Positions 24,019 through 32,039 of a stretch of 52,791 nucleotides of DNA are shown here, in pieces. The notes below the pieces were generated by a model. That model worked only from the letters and a program-made list of their open reading frames with translations, did not search any database and had not been told where the DNA came from. This DNA comes from Sphaerochaeta sp032144095 (lineage in GTDB: Bacteria > Spirochaetota > Spirochaetia > Sphaerochaetales > Sphaerochaetaceae), in contig NZ_JAVSNJ010000018.1 in the NCBI RefSeq assembly GCF_032144095.1, positions 1-52,791 on the forward strand. Reading direction: 5' to 3'. The translations under genes were made by a program, and so were the position numbers. Within the stretch, counting starts at the first letter, position 1. Each line of letters begins with the position of its first letter.

Positions 24019-26214
24019 TTACTTGAACCTGTTGAGCCTCAGCGCATTCAGCACCACACAGACACTGGACATCGACATGGCAAACGCAGCGATCATGGGC
24101 GAGAGCTGTGGACCACCAAAGAGCGTCAGAAGCCCTGCAGCTACTGGGATGCCCAACGTGTTGTAGAAGAACGCCCAGAAGAGGTTCTGGTGTATGTTAC
24201 GCATCGTTGCTTTGGAGAGCTGGTACGCCTTTGCCACGTCCTTGAGGTTGTTGCGTACAAGGACGATGTCAGCTGTCTCCCTGGCGACGTCTGTAGCGCT
24301 TCCTACAGCGATTCCCACATCAGCCTTGGCGAGGGCAGGGGCATCGTTGATGCCGTCCCCTACCATTGCCACATGACCCTTCTTTGCATATGCAGATACC
24401 GTCTGTTCCTTCTGGCCAGGGAGCTGACCTGCAAGGAACTCATCGATGCCTGCCTGCTTTGCTATGGCCTTTGCTGTCCGTTCGTTGTCCCCGGTAAGCA
24501 TCACCGTCCTGATGCCTTCCTGTTTCAAAAGCTTGATGGCGTCAGCGGTCTCCTTCTTGATGGTATCAGCCACTCCGATAATTCCGAGGATCTTCCCATC
24601 CAAGGCAACAAGGAGGGGAGTCTTGCCCTGGTCGGCAAGCTTCTCAAGTTGTGTCTGCTCTTCCTTGCTTACTGCAATGTTGTTGTCAGCCATCATGGCG
24701 AGGTTCCCGATTTGTACAGGCCTTCCTTCAACCTTCCCCTCAATGCCCTTGCCGACTACTGCCTTGAAAGCCTCTACCTCTGTAATGGGCAGCTTCAGCT
24801 CCATGGCCTTGCTCACCACCGCTTTGGAAAGCGGATGTTCGCTGCTGTTCTCTAGGATGGCAGCTATCCTCAACAGTTCATTCCTGTCCTTGGCCAACAG
24901 GTCAGTGACAACAGGCTTGCCTTCGGTCAGCGTGCCGGTCTTGTCGAACAAAACTGTCTTGACATCCTTGAACTGCTCAATTGCCGCAGCATGCCTGAAG
25001 AGTATGCCCAACTTGGCACCCTTACCCGAAGAGACCATGATGGCGATCGGGGTAGCGAGCCCAAGAGAGCAGGGGCAGGCTATAACCAACACGCTCACAG
25101 CACGTATGATGGCTGTATCGAACGGTGTCCCTGTCAGGAACCAGGCAAGGAAGGTGAGGACCGAGATCCCCATCACTATGGGAACAAAAACTCCTGATAT
25201 CTTGTCGGCAATCCTTGCAATGGGGGCCTTGGACCCCTGTGCCTGCTGTACCAGCTCTATGATGTTTGCCAAGGCCGTGTCCGATCCGACCTTGCTTGCA
25301 CGGTAGTGCAGTGTGCCTGTGGTGTTGAGCGTGGCCGCATATACAGTGCTTCCCAACGTCTTTTCGACCGGGATACTCTCCCCGGTCAAGAGCGATTCAT
25401 CAATGCTTGAGGAGCCGGAGATGACAACCCCGTCAACCGGCAGTTTCTCTCCGGGCTTGACCATGACCAGGTCATCGACCACCACGAGGGAGGCATCGAC
25501 GACCACCTGCTTGCCGTCCTTCAGGATGGTAGCTGTGGCAGGGGCTAGCTCCATGAGCTTGTGGATGGCCTCTCCTGTCCTTCCTTTGGAGAGGTTCTCC
25601 AGATACTTGCCCAACATGACAAGGGTCAGGATGGTGCCGACTCCCTCGAAGTAGAGGTGGTGGGCAGCCTCTATGTTGCCGGTGAACAGCTGATAGATAC
25701 CCCAGAGACTGTAGAGGAAGCTTGCCGTTGTTCCTAAGGCAACCAGGCTATCCATATTGGGTTCACGCTTGAAGAGGCTGGAGAAACCCTTGGTAAAGAA
25801 CGCTGAGCCGCAGATCATGGTCCCTATCGCCAGGAGCAGTTGCAACAGGCTGTTGCTCACATGCCCGATCGGGAGCCTCAGGCCCAACATGGGTCCCATG
25901 GCAAGAACCAGCAAGAATATGGTGAGGATGGAGGAGACGGTAAGCCGTTTTTTGAGGCTTATCAGTTCCTCCTTCTTTCTCTGCATCTTCTTGTTCTCGT
26001 CTATCTCGTCCAATACTGAGTAGCCGATCTTCGAGACAGCTCTCTTTATGTCATCAAGAGAGATTTTGTCTTTCTCAAACTCTATGGTTGCGCTCTCGGT
26101 GGCAAGGTTCACCTGGGCAAGCTTGACACCGTCAAGCTTGTTCAGGGTCCTTTCCACGGCAGAGGAGCAGGAGGCGCAGGTCATGCCCCCGATTCCTACT
26201 TTTTTTTCTTCCAT
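24019..26214 (-). CDS. copA: Copper-translocating P-type ATPase
   Basis: This 731-residue P1B-type ATPase exports Cu(I) from the cytoplasm. One N-terminal heavy-metal domain has GMTCASC (residues 10-16). The membrane metal site is ACPCSLGLATP, the phosphorylated aspartate is in DKTGTLTEG, and the ATP and hinge motifs are SSEHPLSKAV (HP motif), MLTGDNERTAKA and VGDGINDAPALA. The C-terminal helix has FYNTLGIPVAAG and MSMSSVCVVLNALRL, the MSSxxV region that defines copper (IB-1) pumps. Its ATG overlaps the copZ stop (TAATG), so chaperone and pump are co-translated. No copper-site residue is missing. Confidence 0.97.
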   Translation of the reverse strand: MEEKKVGIGGMTCASCSSAVERTLNKLDGVKLAQVNLATESATIEFEKDKISLDDIKRAVSKIGYSVLDEIDENKKMQRKKEELISLKKRLTVSSILTIFLLVLAMGPMLGLRLPIGHVSNSLLQLLLAIGTMICGSAFFTKGFSSLFKREPNMDSLVALGTTASFLYSLWGIYQLFTGNIEAAHHLYFEGVGTILTLVMLGKYLENLSKGRTGEAIHKLMELAPATATILKDGKQVVVDASLVVVDDLVMVKPGEKLPVDGVVISGSSSIDESLLTGESIPVEKTLGSTVYAATLNTTGTLHYRASKVGSDTALANIIELVQQAQGSKAPIARIADKISGVFVPIVMGISVLTFLAWFLTGTPFDTAIIRAVSVLVIACPCSLGLATPIAIMVSSGKGAKLGILFRHAAAIEQFKDVKTVLFDKTGTLTEGKPVVTDLLAKDRNELLRIAAILENSSEHPLSKAVVSKAMELKLPITEVEAFKAVVGKGIEGKVEGRPVQIGNLAMMADNNIAVSKEEQTQLEKLADQGKTPLLVALDGKILGIIGVADTIKKETADAIKLLKQEGIRTVMLTGDNERTAKAIAKQAGIDEFLAGQLPGQKEQTVSAYAKKGHVAMVGDGINDAPALAKADVGIAVGSATDVARETADIVLVRNNLKDVAKAYQLSKATMRNIHQNLFWAFFYNTLGIPVAAGLLTLFGGPQLSPMIAAFAMSMSSVCVVLNALRLNRFK

Positions 26215-26417
26215 TATTCCAGTACCTCGAAGCCGATTTCGGTGATGAGTGCCTTGGCCTCAGCCACTGTTTCGGCCTGTTTGTGGTTTATGACAACCTT
26301 GCCAGACTTGGCATCGGCCTTTGCTTTCTGAATGTCCTCAAGGTTGTTGAGGGCGTTTACCATTCTGGTCTCACAGCCATTGCAATGCATGCCTTTCGTG
26401 ATGATTGTTGTTTTCAT
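26214..26417 (-). CDS. copZ: Copper chaperone / heavy-metal-associated domain protein
   Basis: This 67-residue single HMA domain has the metal motif MHCNGC at residues 10-15 and the conserved IGFEVLE end. It is the expected size for CopZ, which carries Cu(I) to the ATPase. A lysine-rich face (IQKAKADAKSGK) is common for docking. The ATG follows AAGGAG at long spacing and AGGAT close by. It is encoded just before and overlapping copA. A 10-bp palindrome, ATAGCGCTAT (26444-26453), lies upstream, but it does not resemble the CsoR box found at csoR. Confidence 0.93.
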   Translation of the reverse strand: MKTTIITKGMHCNGCETRMVNALNNLEDIQKAKADAKSGKVVINHKQAETVAEAKALITEIGFEVLE

Positions 26418-26495
26418 ATCCTAGTAAACTCCTTGGTAATAATATAGCGCTATTGTATGAAAATCTCCAGAGGAGGACTTTTTTCTCGTTACCTC

Positions 26496-26524
26496 TAGAC
26501 AGATTCAAAATATTCAAGTAATAT
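26496..26524 (+). promoter_or_regulatory. Promoter of tRNA-Val
   Basis: TAGACA (26496-26501) and TAATAT (26519-26524) are separated by 17 bp, ending 14 bases before the mature tRNA 5' end. Confidence 0.65.
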
Positions 26525-26538
26525 CCCTCATGTCGTAT

Positions 26539-26610
26539 GGGCGGTTAACTCAGCGGGAGAGTGCCACGTTGACATCGTGGAAGTCGCCAGTTCAATCCTG
26601 GCATCGCCTA
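26539..26610 (+). tRNA. tRNA-Val (anticodon GAC)
   Basis: A full cloverleaf can be drawn. The acceptor GGGCGGT pairs with ATCGCCT, with G-U at the first and sixth pairs. The D arm is ACTC-loop-GAGT and the anticodon arm is CCACG-TTGACAT-CGTGG, with anticodon GAC reading the valine codon GUC. The variable loop has five bases and the T arm is GCCAG-TTCAATC-CTGGC. The discriminator base is A. The CCA end is not encoded. It lies on the opposite strand between csoR and copZ. Confidence 0.95.
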
Positions 26611-26614
26611 AACT

Positions 26615-26651
26615 AGCAAGCATCACTGGAAACAGGTGCTTGCTTTTTTTT
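26615..26651 (+). terminator. Rho-independent terminator of tRNA-Val
   Basis: GCAAGCA pairs with TGCTTGC, followed by eight T. It starts six bases after the tRNA and ends three bases before the csoR stop codon on the other strand. Confidence 0.88.
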
Positions 26652-26653
26652 GG

Positions 26654-26932
26654 CTATTGCCTCCGGAACTTTGCCATGACATCCATGAGCTCCGCGATTT
26701 TCTGCTGGCTCTCCCTCTCATCCTCACTCTTCAATGCATCGGTAACGCAGGTATTGAGATGGTTCTCCATAACCAGGTCTTCCACCCTTTTCAAGGCTGA
26801 GATGACAGCAGAGAGCTGCAGGAGGATATCCACACAGTACCGATCCTCCTGGACCATGCCCCTGATGCCCCGTATCTGCCCCTCTATCCTTGCAAGACGT
26901 GGGTCTATCTTATCTTTCACTTCTTGTTTCAT
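26654..26932 (-). CDS. csoR: CsoR-family copper-sensing repressor
   Basis: This 92-residue, all-helical DUF156/CsoR protein has the Cu(I) ligands in the expected order: Cys in DRYCVDIL, then His and Cys in ENHLNTC. The N-terminal ARIEGQIRGIRGMV is the typical DNA-contact helix. CsoR tetramers repress copper efflux genes and release DNA on binding Cu(I). The gene lies upstream of copZA on the same strand, separated by tRNA-Val on the other strand. The CsoR-type box begins 12 bases before its ATG, so it is probably autoregulated. Confidence 0.95.
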   Translation of the reverse strand: MKQEVKDKIDPRLARIEGQIRGIRGMVQEDRYCVDILLQLSAVISALKRVEDLVMENHLNTCVTDALKSEDERESQQKIAELMDVMAKFRRQ

Positions 26933-26943
26933 ACCTTCAATAT

Positions 26944-26960
26944 ATACCCCCCTAGGGTAT
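26944..26960. promoter_or_regulatory. CsoR-type operator
   Basis: ATACCCCCCTAGGGTAT has the ATACCC...GGGTAT dyad and C/G-rich core of known CsoR boxes, and lies directly in front of csoR. From 26961 to 27303 I find no convincing gene: short open frames exist on both strands, but none has a ribosome site plus a recognisable product. Confidence 0.75.
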
Positions 26961-27115
26961 TGGTCAAGAGGAAGAGAGGGGTGGTATTTCTGTTTTGTCC
27001 TTTTGTGGAGGAAGGTACAAAAGGCTTGGATAGGAGAAGTGGAGGAGGCAAAGCATGCCTGCCATTGCGGATAGGATACAAAGAGCTTTTCAGAGATGGT
27101 AATGGAAAGTACACA

Positions 27116-27135
27116 TTTGAAATTGGTATTTCAAA
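27116..27135. repeat. 20-bp inverted repeat in a gene-poor stretch
   Basis: TTTGAAAT and ATTTCAAA are exact reverse complements around TGGT, about 185 bp upstream of csoR and 300 bp upstream of the sensor kinase gene. It may be an operator or a remnant. Its function is unknown. Confidence 0.35.
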
Positions 27136-27303
27136 ACCTTCATGCTACCACTATCCAAAGGAAGAAACGTACAGCAGTGTGTATACGGCATATATGTTTT
27201 CGATGATGCTTGGTTTGGTAGCATGTACATTCCTCACCTTTGTGGCTGTCAGGCTTAATTCTCTTCTGAAACAGCGTTGTTTCTCCACAACATGGTAATT
27301 CGA

Positions 27304-27353
27304 GGGAAGAAACCTCCCAAAGCCTCTTTCTTCCCACCGTTAGTTAATTTTTT
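27304..27353 (+). terminator. Hairpin followed by T-run upstream of the kinase promoter
   Basis: GGGAAGAAA (27304-27312) pairs with TTTCTTCCC (27327-27335). A run of T follows about ten bases later (near 27346-27353). It could insulate the kinase promoter from upstream transcription, though no upstream plus-strand gene is identified. Confidence 0.35.
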
Positions 27354-27362
27354 TACCATTCC

Positions 27363-27390
27363 TTGCAATCCCTCCCAGATGGTTTATGAT
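27363..27390 (+). promoter_or_regulatory. Candidate promoter of the sensor kinase operon
   Basis: TTGCAA (27363-27368) and TATGAT (27385-27390) are separated by 16 bp, about 30 bases before the start codon. Confidence 0.5.
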
Positions 27391-27420
27391 ATTGGTAAGA
27401 GTTAAGGAGTATGGTTGTCT

Positions 27421-29775
27421 ATGGGTGAGAAGAAGCGATGCATAGGGGTGTTCACTGCGTCATTGGATGATGCCTACCAATCGACAGTCTGGCATGCCAT
27501 AGCACAGAGGGCCCAGGAAAAGGGCTTTGGCTCCATATCCTTCCTGGGGTCCCGCCTTGGCTCTCCCATCGCAACCGAAGCCTCTTCCAACCTTGCATAC
27601 CACCTGGCAAACAAACGTAACATCGATGGGCTGATCATCATTGCCTCCTCGCTGGAGACATTCCTGACCACGGTGGACCTTAAGGTCTTCTTTGCCCCCT
27701 TGGCTGACCTTCCCCGTGTCTCGATCGGCATGAGGATCCCTGGGATGTCCGATGTCATCGTTGACGAGACCAAGGCCCTGACCCGGGTCATGGAACACCT
27801 CATTGATGAGCATCACCATACCCGCTTTGCCCTGATCAGTGGGCCTCCGAGCCATGACGAAGCCATCAGCAGGCTGAAAATCTGCCGCTCCCTTCTGGAA
27901 CAACGAAATATCCCCGTCGATGAACGTCTCATTGTCCCTGGAACCTTTACCCAGGAGTCGGGGATCCAGGCAGTTGCCACTCTTTGCGACAGTGGTCTGG
28001 AATTTGATGTCCTGGTATGTTTGAACGACCGGATGGCCCAGGGCGCCTTGGAAGAGCTTAGGCGAAGGGACATTCGTGTCCCAGAGGATGTGGCGCTTAT
28101 CGGCTTCGATGGTATTGAGGCATCGCTCTATACCCTGCCTCCCCTTACGACCGTCATGCAGCCCATGAATGAGCTGGGTTCTGTTTCCGTGGACATCCTG
28201 GAACGCCTGATGCAGGGAGGGGAGGAGGAGCACCTAAGCCTGGAGTGCAATCCCATCATCAGGGAGTCCTGTGGTTGCAAGCCCCATTTTTGCTATTCCA
28301 CCGAAGTCCAGGACATTCCCCCCTATGCCAGTGCATCCGAACAAGAGGCCATCAAGGACCTGGCTGAACTGTTTTCAGCCAATGACTATGGCAATCTGAT
28401 AGCCCGCCTCAGCCGGGCCTTGGATACCACACGCCTTGAGGTCGGCTCGATCTCCCGATGGTACGAGTTTCTTTCCTACATCGAGCACCTCTGCCACTGT
28501 TCCGGCTCTCCCGATACGAAGGTCCTGGCCACCCTCATGGATGCGGCAAGGGCCTACATAGCTGAAAAGGTCGGAAGCTTCCAGGCAACCAAACGATTCT
28601 CTGCCGAATCCTCCTTTGAGACGCTGCGGAGGGTCAGTGCCATCCTTTCGGGGGTGTTCGAACTGTCGGACATGTTCGAAAACCTCAAGAAAGGGTTGCA
28701 GATGTTTGGCATAGACCGTGGCTACCTGGTGATATTCGACAGGGACAAGAAGAAGATACGCTATTTCATGGACATCTCAAAGGAGAACCAGAGCACTAAT
28801 TCAGCGCCCCAGGAGTTCAAACGGGTCAACCTGCTTCCCTCCTCCATCGAACATACCTGGAGGCAGGGGCAATGGATCCTCATGCCCCTGGTCTACATCA
28901 GTGAGCAACTTGGCTATCTGGTCGTACCCATCGGCATTGAGATCCCTGCCCTGTACGACACCTTGCAGGAACAGGTTTCCAGCAACCTCAAGGGAACCCT
29001 GCTTTTGGAGCAGATCAGGTCCCATGGAGAGATCCTTTCCGAACAGGTGGAGCTGAGGACCACAGACCTCATCAGGGCGAACAAGGAACTCTCCATGGAG
29101 ATCAAGCGAAGAGGGGAGCTTGAGAAGGAGGTCTTGGAGATTTCCACCCAGACAATGGAGCGCATCGGCCAGGACCTGCATGACGACCTCTGCCAGCATC
29201 TGTTGGGGGTTTCCTTGTTGGTCTCTTCGCTGACCAAGACGACACTGAATCCCCAGCACATGCCTATTGAGACACTGGAGAGGATCCGCCAGCTACTCAA
29301 TGAATCGATAACCAAGATCAAGACCATCTCACGTGGATTGCTCCCCTTCGAGATGGAGCCCCACACCTTCCTGCAGCGGGTTGACGCTCTGGTAGGGGAT
29401 ACCCTGAGACGGGCCGATGTCGAGGTTACCGTGCACTCTGAGCCTGACTTTGTCATAGAGGATGTCAATGCAGCCCTGCATGTGTTCCATATCATCCAGG
29501 AGGCATTGAACAATGCCATCAAGCACTCCCGGGCACAGCACATCACCATCTCCCTCATATCCGAGGTAGGCAAGGATGGCTGCCTCTACCACCTTGCCTC
29601 AGTCATTGACGATGGTATCGGCCTACCCAAGAAGATTCGGGAAGGGGGCTTGGGCCTGAGGATCATGCATAGCCGTGCAAGCATGGCACAGGCAGAGCTG
29701 AGTATCGATTCATCCAAGAAAGGAACAGCAGTACACGTTAGCATCAGGAGTAAAGCAGATGAGCCGAAGAGTTGA
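27421..29775 (+). CDS. Cytoplasmic sensor histidine kinase with LacI/PBP1-type sugar-binding domain
   Basis: ATG 27421 is used. TTG 27415 is closer to AAGGAG (27404-27409) and would add two residues. The 784-residue protein has no signal peptide or membrane helix. Residues about 8-290 are a LacI/GalR-type ligand-binding core: CIGVFTASLDDAYQSTVW, DGLIIIASS, EDVALIGFDGIEASLYTLPPLTTV. There is no N-terminal helix-turn-helix. A cysteine pair (ESCGCKPHFC) follows, then a GAF-like region (about 400-525), a coiled coil (about 528-577), and a HisKA_3 domain with phospho-His587 in GQDLHDDLCQHL. The HATPase domain has EALNNAIKHSRA, DDGIGLP and GGLGLRIM. It overlaps the response regulator gene by 17 bases, and probably senses an imported sugar in the cytoplasm. 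Confidence 0.92.
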   Translation: MGEKKRCIGVFTASLDDAYQSTVWHAIAQRAQEKGFGSISFLGSRLGSPIATEASSNLAYHLANKRNIDGLIIIASSLETFLTTVDLKVFFAPLADLPRVSIGMRIPGMSDVIVDETKALTRVMEHLIDEHHHTRFALISGPPSHDEAISRLKICRSLLEQRNIPVDERLIVPGTFTQESGIQAVATLCDSGLEFDVLVCLNDRMAQGALEELRRRDIRVPEDVALIGFDGIEASLYTLPPLTTVMQPMNELGSVSVDILERLMQGGEEEHLSLECNPIIRESCGCKPHFCYSTEVQDIPPYASASEQEAIKDLAELFSANDYGNLIARLSRALDTTRLEVGSISRWYEFLSYIEHLCHCSGSPDTKVLATLMDAARAYIAEKVGSFQATKRFSAESSFETLRRVSAILSGVFELSDMFENLKKGLQMFGIDRGYLVIFDRDKKKIRYFMDISKENQSTNSAPQEFKRVNLLPSSIEHTWRQGQWILMPLVYISEQLGYLVVPIGIEIPALYDTLQEQVSSNLKGTLLLEQIRSHGEILSEQVELRTTDLIRANKELSMEIKRRGELEKEVLEISTQTMERIGQDLHDDLCQHLLGVSLLVSSLTKTTLNPQHMPIETLERIRQLLNESITKIKTISRGLLPFEMEPHTFLQRVDALVGDTLRRADVEVTVHSEPDFVIEDVNAALHVFHIIQEALNNAIKHSRAQHITISLISEVGKDGCLYHLASVIDDGIGLPKKIREGGLGLRIMHSRASMAQAELSIDSSKKGTAVHVSIRSKADEPKS

Positions 29776-30427
29776 GCTTATAGTCGTGGACGACCATCCC
29801 ATCTTTCGTCAAGGCCTGGTCAATGTCATTGAGACCTATGAACGGTATAAGGTCATAGGGGAGGCCAATACCATTGCCGAGGCCCTGCAGCTGGTGGAGG
29901 CCAGGCCACCCCACATCCTGCTTGTCGACATCTCCCTCCACCATGAGAATGGCTTGGAGCTGGTCAAGACAGTCCATAGCTCCCATCCCCAGATCTTCCA
30001 GCTTGTCATCTCCATGTACGACGAGATAATCTACGCCTCCAAGGCCCTTCAGGCTGGAGCTCGTGGATATGTCATGAAGCAAGAGGCGACAGAGACCCTC
30101 ATGAGCGCAATAGAGACTGTCCTTCAGGGGAAGATCTACCTGTCGGAGGCTATGCAGGAGCGTTTGATCGACTCCTTTGCATCCTGGGACACCAAGAAGC
30201 CTGAAGTCGATCTCATCACCCAGCTCAGTGTGAGGGAGATGGAGGTGTTCCGCATGATCGGCCAGGGCTTTGGGGTTTCAGAGATTGCAGAGGTCCTGAA
30301 CATATCAGGCAAGACGGTCAACGCCTACCGGGACAACATCCGCCATAAGCTTCTCATATCCGATGCCGGGACACTACGGAAATATGCCATAAAATGGGTG
30401 CAGTCCGAGTTTTTGAAGAAGCGTTAG
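29759..30427 (+). CDS. NarL/FixJ-family response regulator
   Basis: The 222-residue product starts inside the kinase gene (17-base overlap), so the two are made together. The receiver has acidic residues in VVDDHP, phospho-acceptor Asp57 in LLVDISLHHENG, a switch Ser in VISMYD and Lys in VMKQEAT. The C-terminal LuxR-type helix-turn-helix starts about residue 155: LSVREMEVFRMIGQGFGVSEIAEVLNISGKTVNAYRDNI. The regulator should be phosphorylated by the kinase and bind DNA as a dimer. CTAG-centred repeats start 55 bases after its stop, ahead of the transporter promoter, and are the likely target. Confidence 0.94.
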   Translation: MSRRVELIVVDDHPIFRQGLVNVIETYERYKVIGEANTIAEALQLVEARPPHILLVDISLHHENGLELVKTVHSSHPQIFQLVISMYDEIIYASKALQAGARGYVMKQEATETLMSAIETVLQGKIYLSEAMQERLIDSFASWDTKKPEVDLITQLSVREMEVFRMIGQGFGVSEIAEVLNISGKTVNAYRDNIRHKLLISDAGTLRKYAIKWVQSEFLKKR

Positions 30428-30481
30428 AAAAACCCAGGAAAAGGACCAGTCCTGCCCTCACCAACTTTGCAAGCCTCTTGT

Positions 30482-30516
30482 TGCCTAGGACTAATGTCCT
30501 AGGACAAGTCTAGGCA
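30482..30516. promoter_or_regulatory. Array of CTAG-centred sites, likely response-regulator binding region
   Basis: Three related elements stand in a row: TGCCTAGGAC (30482-30491), the perfect palindrome GTCCTAGGAC (30496-30505) and GTCTAGGCA (30508-30516). The first two form a perfect inverted repeat, CCTAGGAC-TAAT-GTCCTAGG. The array ends nine bases before the -35 box of the transporter promoter, the normal place for an activator. CTAG is usually rare in bacterial DNA, so three copies in 35 bases stand out. Confidence 0.65.
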
Positions 30517-30524
30517 TATGGCCG

Positions 30525-30554
30525 CTGACGGACTGACATTGGCGCGGGTATGAT
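30525..30554 (+). promoter_or_regulatory. Promoter of the sugar ABC / GH3 operon
   Basis: CTGACG (30525-30530) and TATGAT (30549-30554) are separated by 18 bp. The weak -35 box next to the CTAG array fits an activator-dependent promoter. A small hairpin, TATGCC-TGAG-GGCATA (30619-30634), lies in the leader before the AAGGAGG ribosome site. Confidence 0.55.
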
Positions 30555-30654
30555 GAGCTCAAGAGGTTTTAGAATTGGGACGCTCTTTAGGACAAGAGGG
30601 TCAAACAGAATGCATTCGTATGCCTGAGGGCATATGCAATAAGGAGGATTCTAT

Positions 30655-32004
30655 ATGAAACGGAGTTTGAAGATTTTGGTAACCACCATGCTGATCGTCT
30701 GTATCAGTCTGTCTCTGTTCGCTGCGGGTACCAAAGAGGCGGCTAGTGAGGGCCCGAAGGTCCTTAACCTTTGGAGCTTCACCGATGAAGTGCCAAAAAT
30801 GCTTGAGCAGTATAAAGCCCTTCATCCTGAGTTCGACTATGAGATCAAGAGCACCATCATTGCCACAACCGACGGGGCTTACCAGCCTGCTTTGGACCAG
30901 GCCTTGATGAGCAGTGCAGCCAATGCACCTGACATCTTCTGTGCAGAGAGTGCATTTGTCCTCAAGTATACCCAAGGTGATGCTGCCCAGTATGCAGCCC
31001 CTTACAAGGACTTGGGCATAGATGTTGACAAGCTCTTGAAGAGCGCCGATATCGCCCCCTATACGGTGGAGATCGGAACCAACAAGAAGGGCCAGCTGGT
31101 CGGCTTGGGCTATCAGGCAACCGGTGGTGCATTCATCTATCGCCGTTCCATTGCAAAGGCCGTCTGGGGAACCGACGATCCTGCAGTCATCAAGACCAAG
31201 GTTGGACCGGGTTGGGACAAGTTCTACAAAGCCGCTGCCGATCTTAAGGCAAAGGGTTTTGGCATTGTATCCGGTGACGGAGATGTGTGGCATGCTATCG
31301 AAGGCAGTTCTGAAAAGGGCTGGATCGTCGATGGAAAACTCTATATCGACCCCGCACGTGAGGCCTTCCTTGACCAGGCTTTGCTGCTCAAGCAGAAAGG
31401 CTACCACAATGATACCAGAGACTGGACCGATGCTTGGTTTGGCGACATGAAAGATGCCAACCCAATGAAGGTCTTCGGCTTCTTTGGCCCCGCTTGGCTC
31501 ATCAACTACGTAATGGCTGGAAACTCCGGTGGAAACGCTCCTGGCGAAGGCACCTATGGTGACTGGGCAGTATGTGAGCCTCCTGTAGGGTTCTTCTGGG
31601 GTGGCACGTGGGTACTTGCCAATACAAACAGCAAGCATAAGGACGTTGTCGGGGACATCATCGAATGGATCACCCTGGACAGCTCCAAGACCGGTCTGCA
31701 GTACTATTGGGCCAATGGCACCCTCAACGGTCCTGGCGGCACCAAAGACACCGTTGCTTCCGGTACGGTCATGAAGATGTCCGATGGAAAGCTTCCGTTC
31801 CTTGGTGGACAGAACATGTTTGATGTATTCGTTCCTGCCGGTGCATTCGCTACCGGAAGAAACAAGAACCAATACGATGAAGCCATCAACATGATCTGGC
31901 GCGACCAGGTTCGTGAGTATGCTCAAGGCAACAAGACAAGGGCAAAGACCATTGCTGACTTCAAGCAGCAGGTCCTCGATAACCTTGACATTGCATCTCT
32001 CTGA
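30655..32004 (+). CDS. Carbohydrate ABC transporter substrate-binding protein (extracellular family 1)
   Basis: The ATG follows AAGGAGG. The signal peptide MKRSLKILVTTMLIVCISLSLFA is followed by AGTKEA, a spirochaete-style mature start; no lipobox Cys is at the cleavage site. The 449-residue precursor is the usual size for SBP_bac_1 (MalE/UgpB-like) proteins: VLNLWSFTDEVPKMLEQYKALHP at the start, PDIFCAESAFVLKYTQ, and aromatic WYxx-like segments (TDAWFGDM, VGFFWGGTW) that likely stack sugar rings. It serves the two permeases downstream. No ATPase gene is present, so a shared MsmK/UgpC-type ATPase encoded elsewhere is expected. The ligand is probably a beta-linked oligosaccharide, judged by the GH3 enzyme. 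Confidence 0.93.
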   Translation: MKRSLKILVTTMLIVCISLSLFAAGTKEAASEGPKVLNLWSFTDEVPKMLEQYKALHPEFDYEIKSTIIATTDGAYQPALDQALMSSAANAPDIFCAESAFVLKYTQGDAAQYAAPYKDLGIDVDKLLKSADIAPYTVEIGTNKKGQLVGLGYQATGGAFIYRRSIAKAVWGTDDPAVIKTKVGPGWDKFYKAAADLKAKGFGIVSGDGDVWHAIEGSSEKGWIVDGKLYIDPAREAFLDQALLLKQKGYHNDTRDWTDAWFGDMKDANPMKVFGFFGPAWLINYVMAGNSGGNAPGEGTYGDWAVCEPPVGFFWGGTWVLANTNSKHKDVVGDIIEWITLDSSKTGLQYYWANGTLNGPGGTKDTVASGTVMKMSDGKLPFLGGQNMFDVFVPAGAFATGRNKNQYDEAINMIWRDQVREYAQGNKTRAKTIADFKQQVLDNLDIASL

Positions 32005-32013
32005 TTATTCCAG

Positions 32014-32039
32014 GGAACCGGGGTGCAAACCTCGGTTCC
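32014..32039 (+). promoter_or_regulatory. Stem-loop between binding-protein and permease genes
   Basis: GGAACCGGGG pairs with CCTCGGTTCC (one mismatch) nine bases after the binding-protein stop. There is no T-run. Such intra-operon hairpins usually protect the upstream mRNA and lower permease expression relative to the binding protein. Confidence 0.55.

Noticed and set aside
24446..25306. 286-codon open frame antisense to copA
   Set aside because: Composition is that of a reverse-frame shadow and copA is complete on the other strand.
26924..27298. Gene of 124 codons starting inside csoR and the CsoR box
   Set aside because: No ribosome site, overlaps the operator, and the translation resembles no known protein; only its end has a hydrophobic stretch.
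30536..30555. Sigma-54 promoter (TTGGCGCGG...)
   Set aside because: The -12 TTGC element is missing at the required distance, while a sigma-70 -10 box (TATGAT) is present.
30601..31926. 441-codon open frame antisense to the sugar-binding protein gene
   Set aside because: Shadow of a gene with a clear signal peptide, ribosome site and family match on the other strand.
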